64,000 nucleotides of DNA from Cymodocea nodosa (GCA_036874045.1 CM072339.1:2177501-2241500), one strand, 5' to 3'; positions 1 to 12,625 are shown, counted from the stretch's first letter. Program-made: numbers and translations. The notes: generated by a model not told the origin, from the sequence alone.

Positions 1-280
1 ACAATAAAAAATGTTTGTTAATTCAAGAAACAAGTATATTGTTCAACTGTTTGTCTAATTTTCTAGCTGTTTGTACGAAGGAACGATCATCAAACCAAAT
101 CGAGCTTTGAGAAGGGGAGGATGAAAACAAAGAAATGGTGGGGTAGAGAAAAAGAAGTCAATTTCTTGGGATTTTCTAATATAATATCATATATACTACC
201 TTGTAAAACAGTATTGTACGTACAAAAGGCAATGATGCTTACGCATGATTTTTTTTGTTTATTAACATTCGATTTCCAAA
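1..280. other. AT-rich intergenic DNA, nothing recognised
   Basis: No coding signal or repeat is recognised. It precedes the left edge of the duplicated receptor-kinase segment, since similarity to the second copy can be followed only from about position 270-280. Confidence 0.5.
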
Positions 281-779
281 TAATCATAAATATTTCAAAT
301 AGTTAACAAATGTATTCAACTTCATTAATTTTTTATTTATGAATAATTAAATTGAAATCATTTTAAAAAATTCAACAAACCACTTTCTTTTCTTCAAGGT
401 ATAATGTTCGGATAAGAACATTATAAATATTGAAAATCATTGACTTGCTTTTAAATACTTATCATAATTTTTTTTAATAGTAATCATATATGAAGAAATC
501 AAATCAAATCAATTAATTTATGTAATAGTTATTAATAAAATTAGTAATAATCATAATTTTTTTAAATAGGAATTATCCAAAAATTAATCGTTCTATTATG
601 AAGGAAATTTTTGAAAAAATCTATAAATTTGAAGATCTGTCTTTATTAATTTTCAAACGAATTTTCAACTCTCCCACGGTCTTTTATCTATAACTATATC
701 ATTTTACGTGTAAAATATTATAACTTTTATGTTTAGATGTTAGAGCTGGAGTTGTTTCTAATCCTTTTACGTGTTAATG

Positions 780-2040
780 TATCTTAACCCTTGTTTTGAC
801 TTTTCATGATTTATCTAATTCTATTGTTCTTACGTTAATACCTATCTTAACAAGCGAAAGAGACAAAGGAAATGTTTTTATTTTATATTTACATCACAAA
901 CAAGGAGATTGCTGGACAGATTATCGGTCAAACCGAAATGCAATCTCGAAAATCATACGTTTTATAAAATATAATTAATATAATTATTTCTATCCTTTCA
1001 GAATAATCTATTTTATTAGTAGAAGAGGGCAGTTAATTGGTACAGCGCACATGTTTTTGAAACCAACTGCAGAAGAATCCCAATATCAATAGTTATTATT
1101 AATCAGAATAATTAAAAATATTATATTTATCTATGTATAAGATGCCATATTAACTTTGCATCAAAGATAAAAGAAAAGAAAAGTTTATTGTATTCAGGAT
1201 CAAGTCTTACATCATTTACGAGAGGTTGAAAAATAATTGCAATAAAATAACTATCATCTCTCTAGCCCTTCCTCAAAATCTTCCCCTTCTAAAATATTTC
1301 TCATTCTAATTGACCTTTAGAATTAAAATAAGTAAAGACTATTTTTTCTCATCTTTTCTTCCTTTTCTTGAAGTGCGTTCACACGTAATTAAGGACTTGG
1401 GTGACGGCTCCTTGACCTTACATTATGTGTACAAAAGGTAGTGATTCATACATTAATTAACTCTTGTTTTAACTCTACAAGCACGATTTATTTAATTCTA
1501 TTATTCTAAATAAATAACCAATGTTACTTTTATAAACATGAGCATTGAAAGAGGACACCTTATTTGTCTTTTTCAACAAGCAAAATAGATAAAGAGATGT
1601 TTTCATTTTACATTCACGTCACAAATATTGACATTACTCGCAGTTCGACGACCATGCGAAAATGTAATATTGGATTGCATGCATTTTATAAAATATAATT
1701 GGAAAATTATTCTTATTACTTCAGTAAAACTTATGGGATTTGTAGATAGAAGAGGACAATTAATTAGGTGCAGCGCAAATGTTTTACAAACCAAAATCAG
1801 AAGAATCCTCCTGTAGATTATTATTAATTATCAAAATAATTACAACTATTATATTCATTTACGCAAAAGATGTTATATTAAGTTTACATCAAAGATAAAA
1901 GAGAAGAAATTTTTAATGTATTAAGGATCGAGTCTTACATCATCCATGAAGAGTAGAGAAATAATTGCAATTAAATAACCGTCACCTCCCCCTTTCCGAT
2001 GGCAATCACTCCCTTTCAAAATATTTCTCTTCTAACTTGT
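780..2040. repeat. Internal promoter duplication, ~725 bp period (copy A)
   Basis: Two diverged copies of one module lie head to tail upstream of the kinase gene, about 780-1,310 and 1,450-2,040. Landmarks recur about 727 bp apart: a stretch reading CAGCGCACATG near 1,043 and CAGCGCAAATG near 1,771, and GTCTTACATCAT near 1,204 and 1,931. The same pair exists upstream of the second gene, so this duplication is older than the gene duplication. Whether it holds regulatory sites cannot be told from sequence alone. Confidence 0.8.
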
Positions 2041-2344
2041 TTATGTTAACTGGGATACATTTTAAATATTTTGCACGAGCTCAAATATTCAGAAAATGAA
2101 CTTTGCATATTCAACCTTTGGCAGCTGACGTCAGTACGATAGATTATTTTAAAAACATCAACTTCATGGCTTTGTCGATCACCCCCAGAAACACAGTTGT
2201 TATTCATATATTTCTATTTAATATATTTTTCAAGGTATGGATGTGTATTAAATGGGATGCAAACCATTTCAGTCGGATTCAAATAGAGGTGAGGCACCTT
2301 CTGAAGATTTGTAGCTCATCCAATTGAGCGGTTGAAAGAAGGAA

Positions 2345-5300
2345 ATGGCTTCTTCTTTGATGTTTCTATTCTCTCTGGTGACAATCTCAACGTCCATTGT
2401 AGTTATTGTTCGTGGTCAGAAAGGTTTGTTGCATAATGTACATATCCTTTGCTAAATCATTACGTTCCTTGAACTTATGATGCTTTTCATCGTAGTATAT
2501 CATTTGAAGCAGATGATGTTGTTGGAAATGAACATAACTTTCTTAGATTTTACACTAACAATGTTTCGTCAAGTACCAGCTATAATTGTGTTATCTTGTA
2601 TCCACACTCGGTCGATTCTTGATTATTCTAGTTTTATTTTTCCTCCATGAAACGTTTGTATCCACCTAATGGAAATTATTACCCATTTATCTCGTTAGAG
2701 TACTCTTACTCGTTGATACAAATGGATAGATGATGGACCCGATGGGATACAAAACATCCAAAAGATTTTAGTAATTAATTTTCAAATACAATATATTTGA
2801 TCTCTCATGAAGTGATACTATTTGATTTGCAAAAGATTGTTGATATATTATGTTGAAATTACTTGTCCATGGAATCGATTACATGTAATTTCTATGAATG
2901 TAGAGTTTCTAAATATCGATTGTGGAAGGGGATACTCCTATATTGACCATGTCACGGGATTGAAGTACATCAGTGATTATGCGTACATAGATTCTGGTGT
3001 GGTTCACACGGTAAGTTTGACATATCGAAAAAACCAAGAGTACTCTCACGCTACGCACCTTAGGAGCTTTCCCAACGGTAAGAGAAACTGCTACACACTC
3101 AAACCAGTCCGCAAAGGAGGGTCGTATTTGGTGAGGGCCTACTTCCTCTATGGTAACTACGATGACCTCAATCGCCTTCCCAAGTTTGAACTCCACCTTG
3201 GCGTCAACTTGTGGGAAACGATAACAATCAATGATGCGTCCACCTACATTTCTTCTGAGATCTTGGCTTTTGCACCGACCAACGCCATGTCACTGTGCCT
3301 CGTCAACACCGGAAATGGAACACCTTTTGTGTCGGCAATCGACGTGAGGCCTCTTCTGGACACCATGTATGAATACGCTAATGCCTCTCAATCATTAGTT
3401 ACCTTTCGTCGATTGAACTTCGGTGGAGATTCCAGTAAAAGAGAAATCAGGTCAAAGAGCGACAACACCTATTCAAAAATTATATATATATATTTTTTGT
3501 TGATTGTATCAAGTTCACTTCCTGACCTTGTGGTATCAACTGCATGCCAATAGGTACAAGAACGATAGATACGATCGCTTGTGGAGGACTTACAATCAAG
3601 ATGATTGGAAAACACAAAATACAACTAGCTTTGTAAAACCAAATTCTTACAAGCAACCACAAGAAGTCATGGCAACTCAGTCCATACCAATGAATGGTCG
3701 TAAATTGGAATTCAAGCTAACTCTGGACATTGCATCTAAATACCATGTATTCGCGCACTTTGCGGAGTTACAATTGCTGTCAGAGAATCAGTCTAGGATT
3801 ATTAGCATAACCTTCAATCGCAAATACCATGTTAAAATGAATGCTACAAACCTCAAGTACTTGAGAACATTCACTTTGTACACGGGAAAGCCAGTAAGTT
3901 CTGATGAGCTACATTGGTCTATAGCTAAGGCAAATGATTCGACATTGCCACCGATAATCAATGCAATGGAGGTCTACATCGTCAGAAAACTTGAAGTACA
4001 AGCTACTCATGATGGAGATGGTAAGGAATTAATTCCTCAAACGATAATATCCTATGAAGATTCATTCATTCCTTAAGAAGCTGCTCATGATGGAGAGGGT
4101 AAGAAATTAATTAAAGCATATATACTATCCTATGATGGTTCAATCATTCCTCAATAATACGTAAGTTAGAATTCTTTGATGTTCATAAGGCTGTCATCAA
4201 TCTGTTCTATTGATAAGTGCTATTTGAATTTATAGTCGAAGCCATGGTAGCCATCAAGACACATTACAAAGTGAAGAAAAATTGGATGGGTGATCCATGT
4301 GCTCCTAAACGATTCACTTGGCATGGCCTAAATTGTAGTGACGAGTACTCCAAGAACCCAAGAATCATCTCCCTGTGAGTATCAAAATTGTGAATGCACA
4401 TGGAAACGCAAAAGAAAAGAACGTTGGTTAATTTCATTAAGATCTTAATGCAGGACATTATCTTCTTGTGGGCTAACTGGTCGGATATCATCTTCATTTG
4501 GGAAGCTGGACAAACTTCATTACTTGTGAGTATTTTTCTCTTAATCATTATTAAACATAGGTCTGTAAATGTTGGTTCAAAATTTCTTCCCAACTATTTG
4601 CAAGAGAAAATCTATATATTTTTACCACATATAATATACAGCTTGAAATTATCATCTTATTTTTGTACTTTAGATTAAAATAATCATTACCAAATGTATC
4701 CCAAGTCTTTAATCATTGCTTGGCTCATTCATGATAGTCTAGCAAACCTAACAAAAGATAGATACATATGATAATTATGGGATTTAAGATATGAAATTAT
4801 ATCAATGTCATGGATTGGCAGATTTTACATCATCCTAAATATTAGATTGTGTCCATAATTTGCCTACGATTAATGTTATTTAGTGAAGATGATTAATTAT
4901 GAGTAGCATCTTTGTATAGAAAAGTTCAATTCATTGATCTATTACTTGGCTTTGGAAATACCTTTAGAATGATTGAAATTTTACTTGGTTAATACTTTTT
5001 CACAAATAAAATATTTTCAAATACATATTTTATAATTTTTTCTAAAGTAGTGATCATTTTTTTTTTCTTTTTTTGTTCTAAAAAATCTACTTATAAAGTT
5101 GTAGAATAAGGAGTTTTGAAAAATAATGACTTGAATTAGTTTCCAAAGAGGATTTTGTATGAACTAGTGAGTCAAATCAATCTTAATTTATCCAGATAGA
5201 AAGTTGATCTATATCTTCTTTTTTCTAGATAACAATCAAATAATTTGTCAACTATAAAATAAAAAGACATTCAATATACATGTTGTCTATTTATTGCAGG

Positions 5301-7640
5301 GACCTATCAAATAATGGGTTAACTGGTGTAATTCCAGAATTCTTGGGGCAACTACCACACCTTAGATTCTTGTAAGTACCAATTAAGCACTATGAAAAAT
5401 GTAATATATATAGTTTCATCACTTTTTCATTATATATAGCAAATTTTTTTTCCAGGAATCTACAAAATAATAATCTTAGTGGACCAATCCCTAAGTCTAT
5501 TTCCACGAAGGTGGAAGCAAAGATTCTAATTCTAAAGTAAGCTTTTTTCTTAAAGTAAACCTTCCATCCAAAAGACACATCAAAATTTTAGTTATCATTT
5601 ATGTGTTTTTAAGGCTCATGTACTTATTTGTATTTCAATTTAGTGTTGAAGGAAACCCTTTAATGAATGATACCACTTCCAATCCAACTACTAGTCCAGA
5701 ACCTAATCTTCTTTGGATTCTTGTGGCAACTATTGGAGGCGTGGTAACATTATTTGTTTTGGGCTTAGTCTTTCACTGTATATACAAAAAGTGTAGAAGA
5801 GGTATATTTCCATCTTAGATGTTAAATTGGAGAGTAGAGACCAGATTCATAGATAATGTCAATTTATGGGAAACTATAGTTTGTATTGGTGATGGAATCA
5901 TTTAATTGTTTTGATTGTTGTAGTTGGCCATCCAGTACCAACTCAAGCTCAAGAAGAACCGACTCATGCTAATGAAGGTGCTATAACTACAATATCATTC
6001 CAATTGAATAAGAAGTACTACACATATCATGAACTTAAAACAATAACAAATGGCTTCATGCATCCAATTGGAGAGGGAGGATTTGGAATGGTGTACAAAG
6101 GAAGATTGAAAGATGGCAACCTTGTGGCTGTCAAGATGATTTTGAAGATGTCACCTCAAGCATCAAAACAATTCAAAAGAGAGGTAATGAATGTTCTTTT
6201 GCATATTGGAAAATAAAATGCTCTAAGAAAAGGACCTTCAATTTTTTTGTTTTGGTCAATTACCAACTATTGTACTTGCATAATATGCTTCCTTTTAAAT
6301 AATCACTGAACTATATATATTGTTGGATGAAAGAAAAAAATTCTACTTGACAACTAGGGATATAGTTGAATATCTTGCTTGATAGCATTTGAGCATAATT
6401 TTTCCTTGTTGGATTCAGGTAAAGGTTTTGACAAGGATTTGTCATGATAACCTAGTATCCCTTATTGGATATTGTTATGAAGATGGTCACATGGGACTTG
6501 TCTATGAATACATGGCGCAAGGTAGTCTTGCAGATAACCTTGGAGGTATGTAACTTGAACATCTAAGATTAGCACCTATCTAAACCAAATTTGATGCTAA
6601 GTCTTTAATTTTGTTTCTAGAAAAAGATCCTACATTTTTAATGTTAAAAATGGAAATAAATCCACAAGTAGTAGGTAATTTGTTTAGACGTTGATAAGCA
6701 TGCTTATTTTAATGTCTTGCAGGTGAATGTAGAAAATCAAGTAGTTTATCTTGGAGAGATCGTCTACGTATATCAATTGAAGCTGCTCAAGGTATGTCAA
6801 ACCACACTATATATGGGTTTCAACTTTTGTAATTTTTCTACTTTACATTTTTGTGTCACACTTTGTGATAAATGATTGATTTATATGTAGGGTTTTACCA
6901 TCTACACAATGCAAACATAATCCATGGAGATGTCAAGACAAGCAACATCCTTTTGGGTGAGAACATGGAGGTGAAGATTGGAGACTTTGGCATGTCTCGA
7001 ATCTTTGAAAGTGATACTTTCACTCAAGTAACCATTACAGGCACACCAGGGTATATTGACCCAGAGTAAGTGTTCACTTTCCATGCATATGCATCATGAA
7101 ACCTTGTCTTACTAGATATGATACCACATTAATTAAAACCTAGTAGTTGAGCCATATTTCTTTTTAGCATATCTAACAAACATAACTTCTTTAGTCTACC
7201 TAAGAATGGACACTACTATTTCATGTAGGTATTTAACGACAGGAATTTTAAAGAAGGAAAATGACATATATAGCTTCGGTATTGTTCTATTAGAGTTGAT
7301 TACTGGACAAGCTGCCATTAATAACTCAACGAAAAGAAATTTACTCGATTGGGTAAAGTCAATGCTTCAAACAACAATGTTAGAAGATATGGTAGATGAC
7401 AAGCTTCAAGAGTACAACCTAGATTCAGTTAAGAAGGTTATAGACATAGCATTGTCATGCACTACTACCACTGAGGGGAGGCCAACCATGATGGAAGTGT
7501 TGTCGAAGATTAAGGATTGTGTGGGGCTTAAGAATGTTCAAGGAGAAATGAGTCCAGTCTCTGGTCAATCAAACTTTGATATTTCGCAAGAGATGTTTTC
7601 TATCGAGACGAGCCAATTTTTTAATCCAAAAGTACGATAA
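2345..7640 (+). CDS. Malectin-like LRR receptor-like kinase (LRR-I type), copy A
   Basis: Predicted single-pass plasma-membrane receptor kinase of 885 residues. Exons: 2345-2423, 2904-3450, 3554-4020, 4236-4374, 4454-4525, 5300-5371, 5456-5536, 5644-5801, 5924-6183, 6419-6545, 6723-6791, 6891-7065, 7229-7640. All introns are GT-AG and the joined frame is open. Order: signal peptide 1-24; malectin-like ectodomain about 27-350; GDPC motif at 383-386; three LRRs about 411-483, one per short exon; membrane helix about 508-533; kinase about 580-840. Kinase landmarks seen: glycine loop IGEGGFGMVYKG, Lys609, Glu625, catalytic-loop Asp704 and Asn709, DFG at 722-724. The loop reads HGD, not HRD, so this is a non-RD kinase. 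Against copy B it lacks four residues just before the catalytic loop. The start gives an immediate signal peptide. The family includes Arabidopsis LRR-I kinases; the ligand is unknown. Confidence 0.92.
3998..4156 (+). repeat. Tandem duplication spanning the exon 3 splice donor (copy A)
   Basis: Two adjacent copies of a unit of about 78 bp begin with CTCATGATGGAGA and run into GTAAG, then TTAATT and a CATTCCT-type end. The first copy supplies the donor used in the exon model (GT at 4021). The second supplies another donor-like GT at 4099. Using the second would retain an in-frame stop between the two, so the first is the productive site. Copy B carries the same pair, at about 16,202-16,360, without change. 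Confidence 0.75.
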
Positions 7641-8229
7641 AAATGTACAAATGCATTTCAATTACACTTTTATAGAGCCAAGACCCTAATATTTGAACTT
7701 TTTTATTTATATATTTGTAGGTTTATGTGTGTTGTGCGTGTGTGCATGTGTGTTTTGTAAGTGAGTGAGTGTGCATGTATAATTTATTGTTTGAATAGTT
7801 AATATTGTGGATTTTTTTTGAAGCACACACCTATAATTGTATTTTTCACTCAAATATTTATCTAACAACCATGTAAAATTCTACAAGTAATAACTTCTTC
7901 AACATCAACATTATTAAAAAATATATTTAAAAAATAAAAAATAATATTAAAAAATTAAACCTTACCGTTAATAGTTAATATATAGTTGCACTACAAGATA
8001 TTAAGATTAAGATAAAGAAAATCACCCTTTGTCTTAGTTGTTCTATCCCTAATCTTTAAATGTAAATAATGGATTTAAAACAAAGGAAAAGATCTTTTGT
8101 TTTAAATGTTGTTGTTGAATAGATTCGACGAAAGATGGATGACAAATAAAAACAAGTAACAAATGAAGAAATAATTTATTTCATCTTTCGCTAGAAAAAG
8201 CGAGGGACACAAAATAAGGGATTATTCCC
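7641..8229. other. 3' flank of copy A kinase gene
   Basis: AT-rich sequence with a short TG-rich run near 7,730-7,775. It is shared in diverged form with 19,759-20,265 and presumably includes the 3' UTR and polyadenylation region. No separate gene is seen. Confidence 0.6.
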
Positions 8230-9130
8230 TTGCATTAATAATAAAAATGGAGAGCAAGGGAAAAATATTGTCAGTAAAAAAATGTTTTTACAAATTAAAA
8301 AAAAGGAAAGAGATGGACACCTGCCCACCACCTGGTCGACGATCCTACAATTCTCTGCCTCGTCTACCAGACCTTTCGATTTTGTCGCTCTTCCTATTTT
8401 GCGTCGTTGATTTCCTTTTTGGCAGCTATAAGAGATGGACGAAGGTCGAAGAAGGGCTGGCTTGAATCCTGCTCTTCCGATATCTCTCGCTCTCGATGAC
8501 TATTCTCTGGTCTCTTTCCTTCCACTCCTCTCTTATTCGATTACCGTTACGGTAACAAACGAGTTGAAAGGCCAGAATCGTCCATCATGAATCTGCAAAA
8601 AAAAAATGTTATCGGAAGAGATCAAGTAGAAAGAAGAAGGTGGGTTCTGGTGCACTCCTGGTCTCTCCCTCTTCCTCACTTACATTGGTCTCCATGGGCT
8701 CCCATAGGGTTGTCCTCCGCCAACGAGGCTAGTCGCCCAAGCCCCTTGAACCCTTGCCAAAGCCCATGATATGCAAACAGAAAGAAAACAAAACAATAAA
8801 AGAAAGAATACTCTAACCTATGCCTTTAAACTCTCGCTCGTCTGTGGTGGAGCTTAGTTGGCTTGGTTTATCTCGCGTCGATGAACTCCACTCATCTGCA
8901 ATGGAGCTCTACCACCTCATGCACGGAAGCTCCGTCCAATCCTGGTGGTTGCTCCGACATTCCTCGTGTCGGCGATCTTGCTCGTCTGTAATAGGGTGGT
9001 GATCATTTGTGCAAACGAAATTTCGACTCTCACGCGGCATGTTGACATCAAATGATGGTGGTGGCGCTCGGCCGATGGCAACGATGCATGACTAGCAAGA
9101 GAGTTAGGGTTTCGAACGGATATGGAAGGA
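8230..9130. other. GC-richer island of unknown origin
   Basis: This stretch is richer in GC than its surroundings and is absent from copy B. Read on the minus strand it resembles a plant 5' leader: a CT-rich start, then AAACCCTAACTCTC near 9,100-9,113. Only short open frames occur on either strand and none matches a family I know. It may be a gene fragment carried by a transposon, or the start of a lost gene. Confidence 0.35.
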
Positions 9131-10470
9131 AAAAGAAAAAAAATAAAAGAAAAGCGAAAAAAGGAAATAAACTAGGAAATATAGAGGCAAAACGTTAAGG
9201 ACTTGTTAGTGTACGATGAAATGTCAAGGAAAGAAAATAAGAAGTTTAAAATGGTTGAAAATGAATGTCTAAAAAGTCAAGAAAAAAAGGGTATTTAGTA
9301 CATATGTCATGAAGTCTAAAAAGGTAGAATTTTTAATGAAGTTTAGTGACCATTAAAAATGAAATATAAAGAAATAGAATATTTGATATATTTCAGATCA
9401 TCTTGAAATTTTAAAATTAAAATAATATTATCGGAATAAAAAGTATAAAGATTATACATTATCCAAAAGTACAAAAATTATTTAAAAGTATGAAAACATT
9501 TTTTATGAAATCATTCAAAAAATTTGGAAAATAGTATCAAACATTCTTTCTATCATACATTATCATCATCAAATCTTCATGCATCTTATTACTAATTCTT
9601 TTTTTCATTCTTAGCTAATTTTAACTTATGTATTTACTTTTAAATATACTTCTTTTATTAATTGTATGCCATCTATAGTATTTAATTCTTCCAACTCATC
9701 TTAAAGATCTTTAAGTAGATCTTTTTTATTAGTCTTATGAATAAAATTGTGAGGTAAAAAAATGTAACAATAATAGTGACTTATGTTTCGTACTGATATG
9801 ACAATTGATTCTATAAATTTGTAAAACAATGTTTGATAACTTTAAAGGTATACTCAATCACTATTTTTAGTTGTGAATGATTATAGTTGAATTTTTTTAT
9901 AATATTACTAAGGAGCTTGTTATTATCATTATCAAATAAATAATATCACACATTTCGAAATGAAGAAATAAATTCTAGTTGATTAAGATATCTAATATTT
10001 ACCAAGTAAAATTTACTCAAAAAATGAAGCAATAGAAGATGTAGGAAATTGTGGGAAATATAAATGGTAGTATATGATAGAAAATTAAATGTTGTTTGTA
10101 CATGTATAAGAAATGATAAGAAATATATTATTTAATAATTTTTAAAATATTAAATAATAAATTAACAAAAATTACTATCAACTTGAAAAATAATATTTTA
10201 AATAATATAATATATATTAACAATTTATTAAATACCTATGTAACATGCAAAATAACTTATATACAATATATACATGAAATAACTTAATTATTAAAAGTAT
10301 AATTCATTATAAGTAATTTTTAACAAAAATATTATATACTACATATTATTATTTTTTCACCTAGAATACATAATTTATTCGTTGTCATGATCATACATGA
10401 AAGATATATGCTACCACTGTAACTACAAAGAAAGATCGACGATGGACAAATACGTTCTATAATTTTATAT
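9131..10470. other. AT-rich intergenic DNA, nothing recognised
   Basis: Long A/T runs with no coding signal, no terminal repeats and no tandem array that I can see. Confidence 0.5.
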
Positions 10471-11100
10471 TATTATTATTGTTATTATTTATCACTCATT
10501 ATAATTTCTCATTGTTCTTTTCTTCTTCTTTTTTTCCATCGTTCTCTTCTTCTTCTCTGATGTCGACAACTCCACTCGCCGGTAGCCCACCCCTTTTGAG
10601 ATTGGAGCAAGTTGAAAGAAGAGGGATCAGAAGACGAGGAAACTCAGATCTTCACATCAATGACTCGTAAGTGAGGAACGAGGTAGAGGAGATGAACCCA
10701 GCTTCGTCTATGCGACCGGAGAACCTGCTCGAGCTCGAATGGGAATCAACATTGAGATGGAGGTGTGCATACAGAGGTTGAATCGATGGTGAGATTGTGT
10801 AGTGCGATTTGAGAGATTGGGTTGGATTCAGTAGATATTCAAGATTGGAATGGGGCGATCAACGATACTTGAAAAATATTTCAAGGAGAGGACGATACCT
10901 GATGGGGCAAACGACGAGGCGATCAACGAGAATGCAAGAACAAACGACGATCGAGAACGTAGGAACAATGATGATCTAGAATGCAAGAACAAACGATATG
11001 CTGGCTGAGAAGGACTAGGTGAAATGCAAGAATGACGTTGGAGAAATGGAAGGAAAAAAAAATCAAGGGCTTTTATACGGGGGTGACGGGGGAAACCATT
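10471..11100 (-). other. GC-richer island with minus-strand promoter look
   Basis: On the minus strand a TATA-like TATAAAAG (plus 11,070-11,077) is followed by a CT-rich leader and then GC-richer DNA down to about 10,480. Between 10,900 and 11,010 the phrase GAATGCAAGAACAAACGA occurs twice at about 47 bp spacing. No open frame beyond about 60 codons is present. It resembles the 8.2-9.1 kb island in composition. It is either a truncated gene start or a captured fragment; no function is assigned. Confidence 0.35.
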
Positions 11101-12625
11101 TTACACTGTCTCCTGATTGCACAAATAGACCATAATATTTAGTCTATTTATCATTTCTCACCGTACCATGTTATTTCTTCTCCCTTACATATATGTAAGA
11201 TATTTACCTAGTGAAACTTGGAAATCATTAAGTTTACTTGTCACATCTTAGTAGACATGAGAATCAACTATTTATCCTTGTCAACTATTTAAGATATATG
11301 TAAAGTTTATTTTAAAATTACATGTTGTTATAACATATTGAGACAATTTTTTTTTTTGTTTTTAAACTTTACTATTTCTTCTTCATAAATTGTTATTTTG
11401 ATTTACGTATCATCAATAATACTAATGCAATTCTATTAACATTAAATAAATTATTATAATGTTCAAAATAACCACAAAAAAATTTGTAAATATAAAACAA
11501 ATAAGTACCTTAAAATAAAGGTAGACATTTGGATTATTCTAAATTTGACTTAATGTTGACAATGAAGGTGTTGCTATAAGTACATGATTTAGGTATAATT
11601 AACATTAAATATTTCATTAAAGTATTTTCTAATTATTCAAATATAACAATTAAATCATTTTGTAGTTACTTTGTATTGTTAATTTTGCTTGACTATCACA
11701 AGGAATATGGTAAATTTTTTCTCTACTACGTTATTATTGGTATCTCTTATTACTCTTTCATTTCTTATTAAGTTGCAAAAGTTAAGAAAAACATATTGAC
11801 TTATTCTATAAATCTTTTGATAACTATAAGCTTAAGGTAGTAGTGATGAATATAATAATCTTCTTATGTAATATGTTTCTTCTCTACTATAAATACAACT
11901 TAAATTAATTAAAAGCATACTTGACATACTTGCCATTCCTATGAGGATACTCCACAAAAAGAGTAGATGTCTTTGCCTCCTTTAAGCCTCTTCCTTTTTT
12001 TAATCAATTAACATCAACATGGTATTAACATCATAATATATTTGGGAAACATTAGAATGGATGTTGAACTATTGTCGACAGTACCTTATACCCAATTTTT
12101 ATATATTATTTGAAGTAGTTCTCTACGATTTATTCACGGTGTTTTTGTACTCGGTTTGCATATTGGGTTGATGAATGCTGATTCGTTCATCCATATAGCT
12201 AGTACTCCTTGCAAAGAAGATAGTTCTTGGCAAGAACTAAGCTAGGATTTTAAACTTACATATCATCAAAAAAATTGATAAATTGTGTGTATGTTATTTA
12301 AAAAATTATATTTATTTGCATACCATTAAATATGTATGATTGCTATTTGTATATGTTTATGATTAATCTATCAAGTGTGGTACTAAGGATATCAAAGTAA
12401 AATGAATATTTTTTTTAACCCTTTCGACAACTTAAGACCTTAGACTTGACGATACTTATCTTATCCGTACACTTTCCTCGTCAGGAAAGAAAACAACAGA
12501 AGACAGTGAGAATGATACAAAATAAAGATGACAGAGTATGACAAAACATAACAAGAAATGTAATAGTATTTATGCACCAATACAAATTTATATGAATCTA
12601 ATGTTTGTACAGTAGTGTTTTTCCT
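11101..12625. other. AT-rich intergenic DNA, nothing recognised
   Basis: No coding potential or clear repeat structure was found. Similarity to copy A of the duplication starts at about 12,630. Confidence 0.5.

Larger units (their letters stand above)
280..8229 (+). repeat. Segmental duplication, copy A (receptor kinase unit)
   Basis: This segment matches about 12,630-20,265 in the same orientation, including promoter, all exons, all introns and about 590 bp after the stop codon. The offset drifts from about 12.36 kb at the left to 12.12 kb at the right through small indels. Identity is uneven: the central part (about 2,240-5,030) is nearly identical to copy B, while both flanks are clearly diverged, by eye in the high-80-percent range. 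The last shared bases precede position 8,230, exactly where copy B is interrupted by an LTR. Confidence 0.95.

Noticed and set aside
2822-3553. A single 243-codon frame starting at 2,822 taken as a separate short protein
   Set aside because: Its first part is intron 1 and its last part is intron 2; the conserved malectin-like sequence starts at the acceptor at 2,904 and ends at the donor at 3,451.
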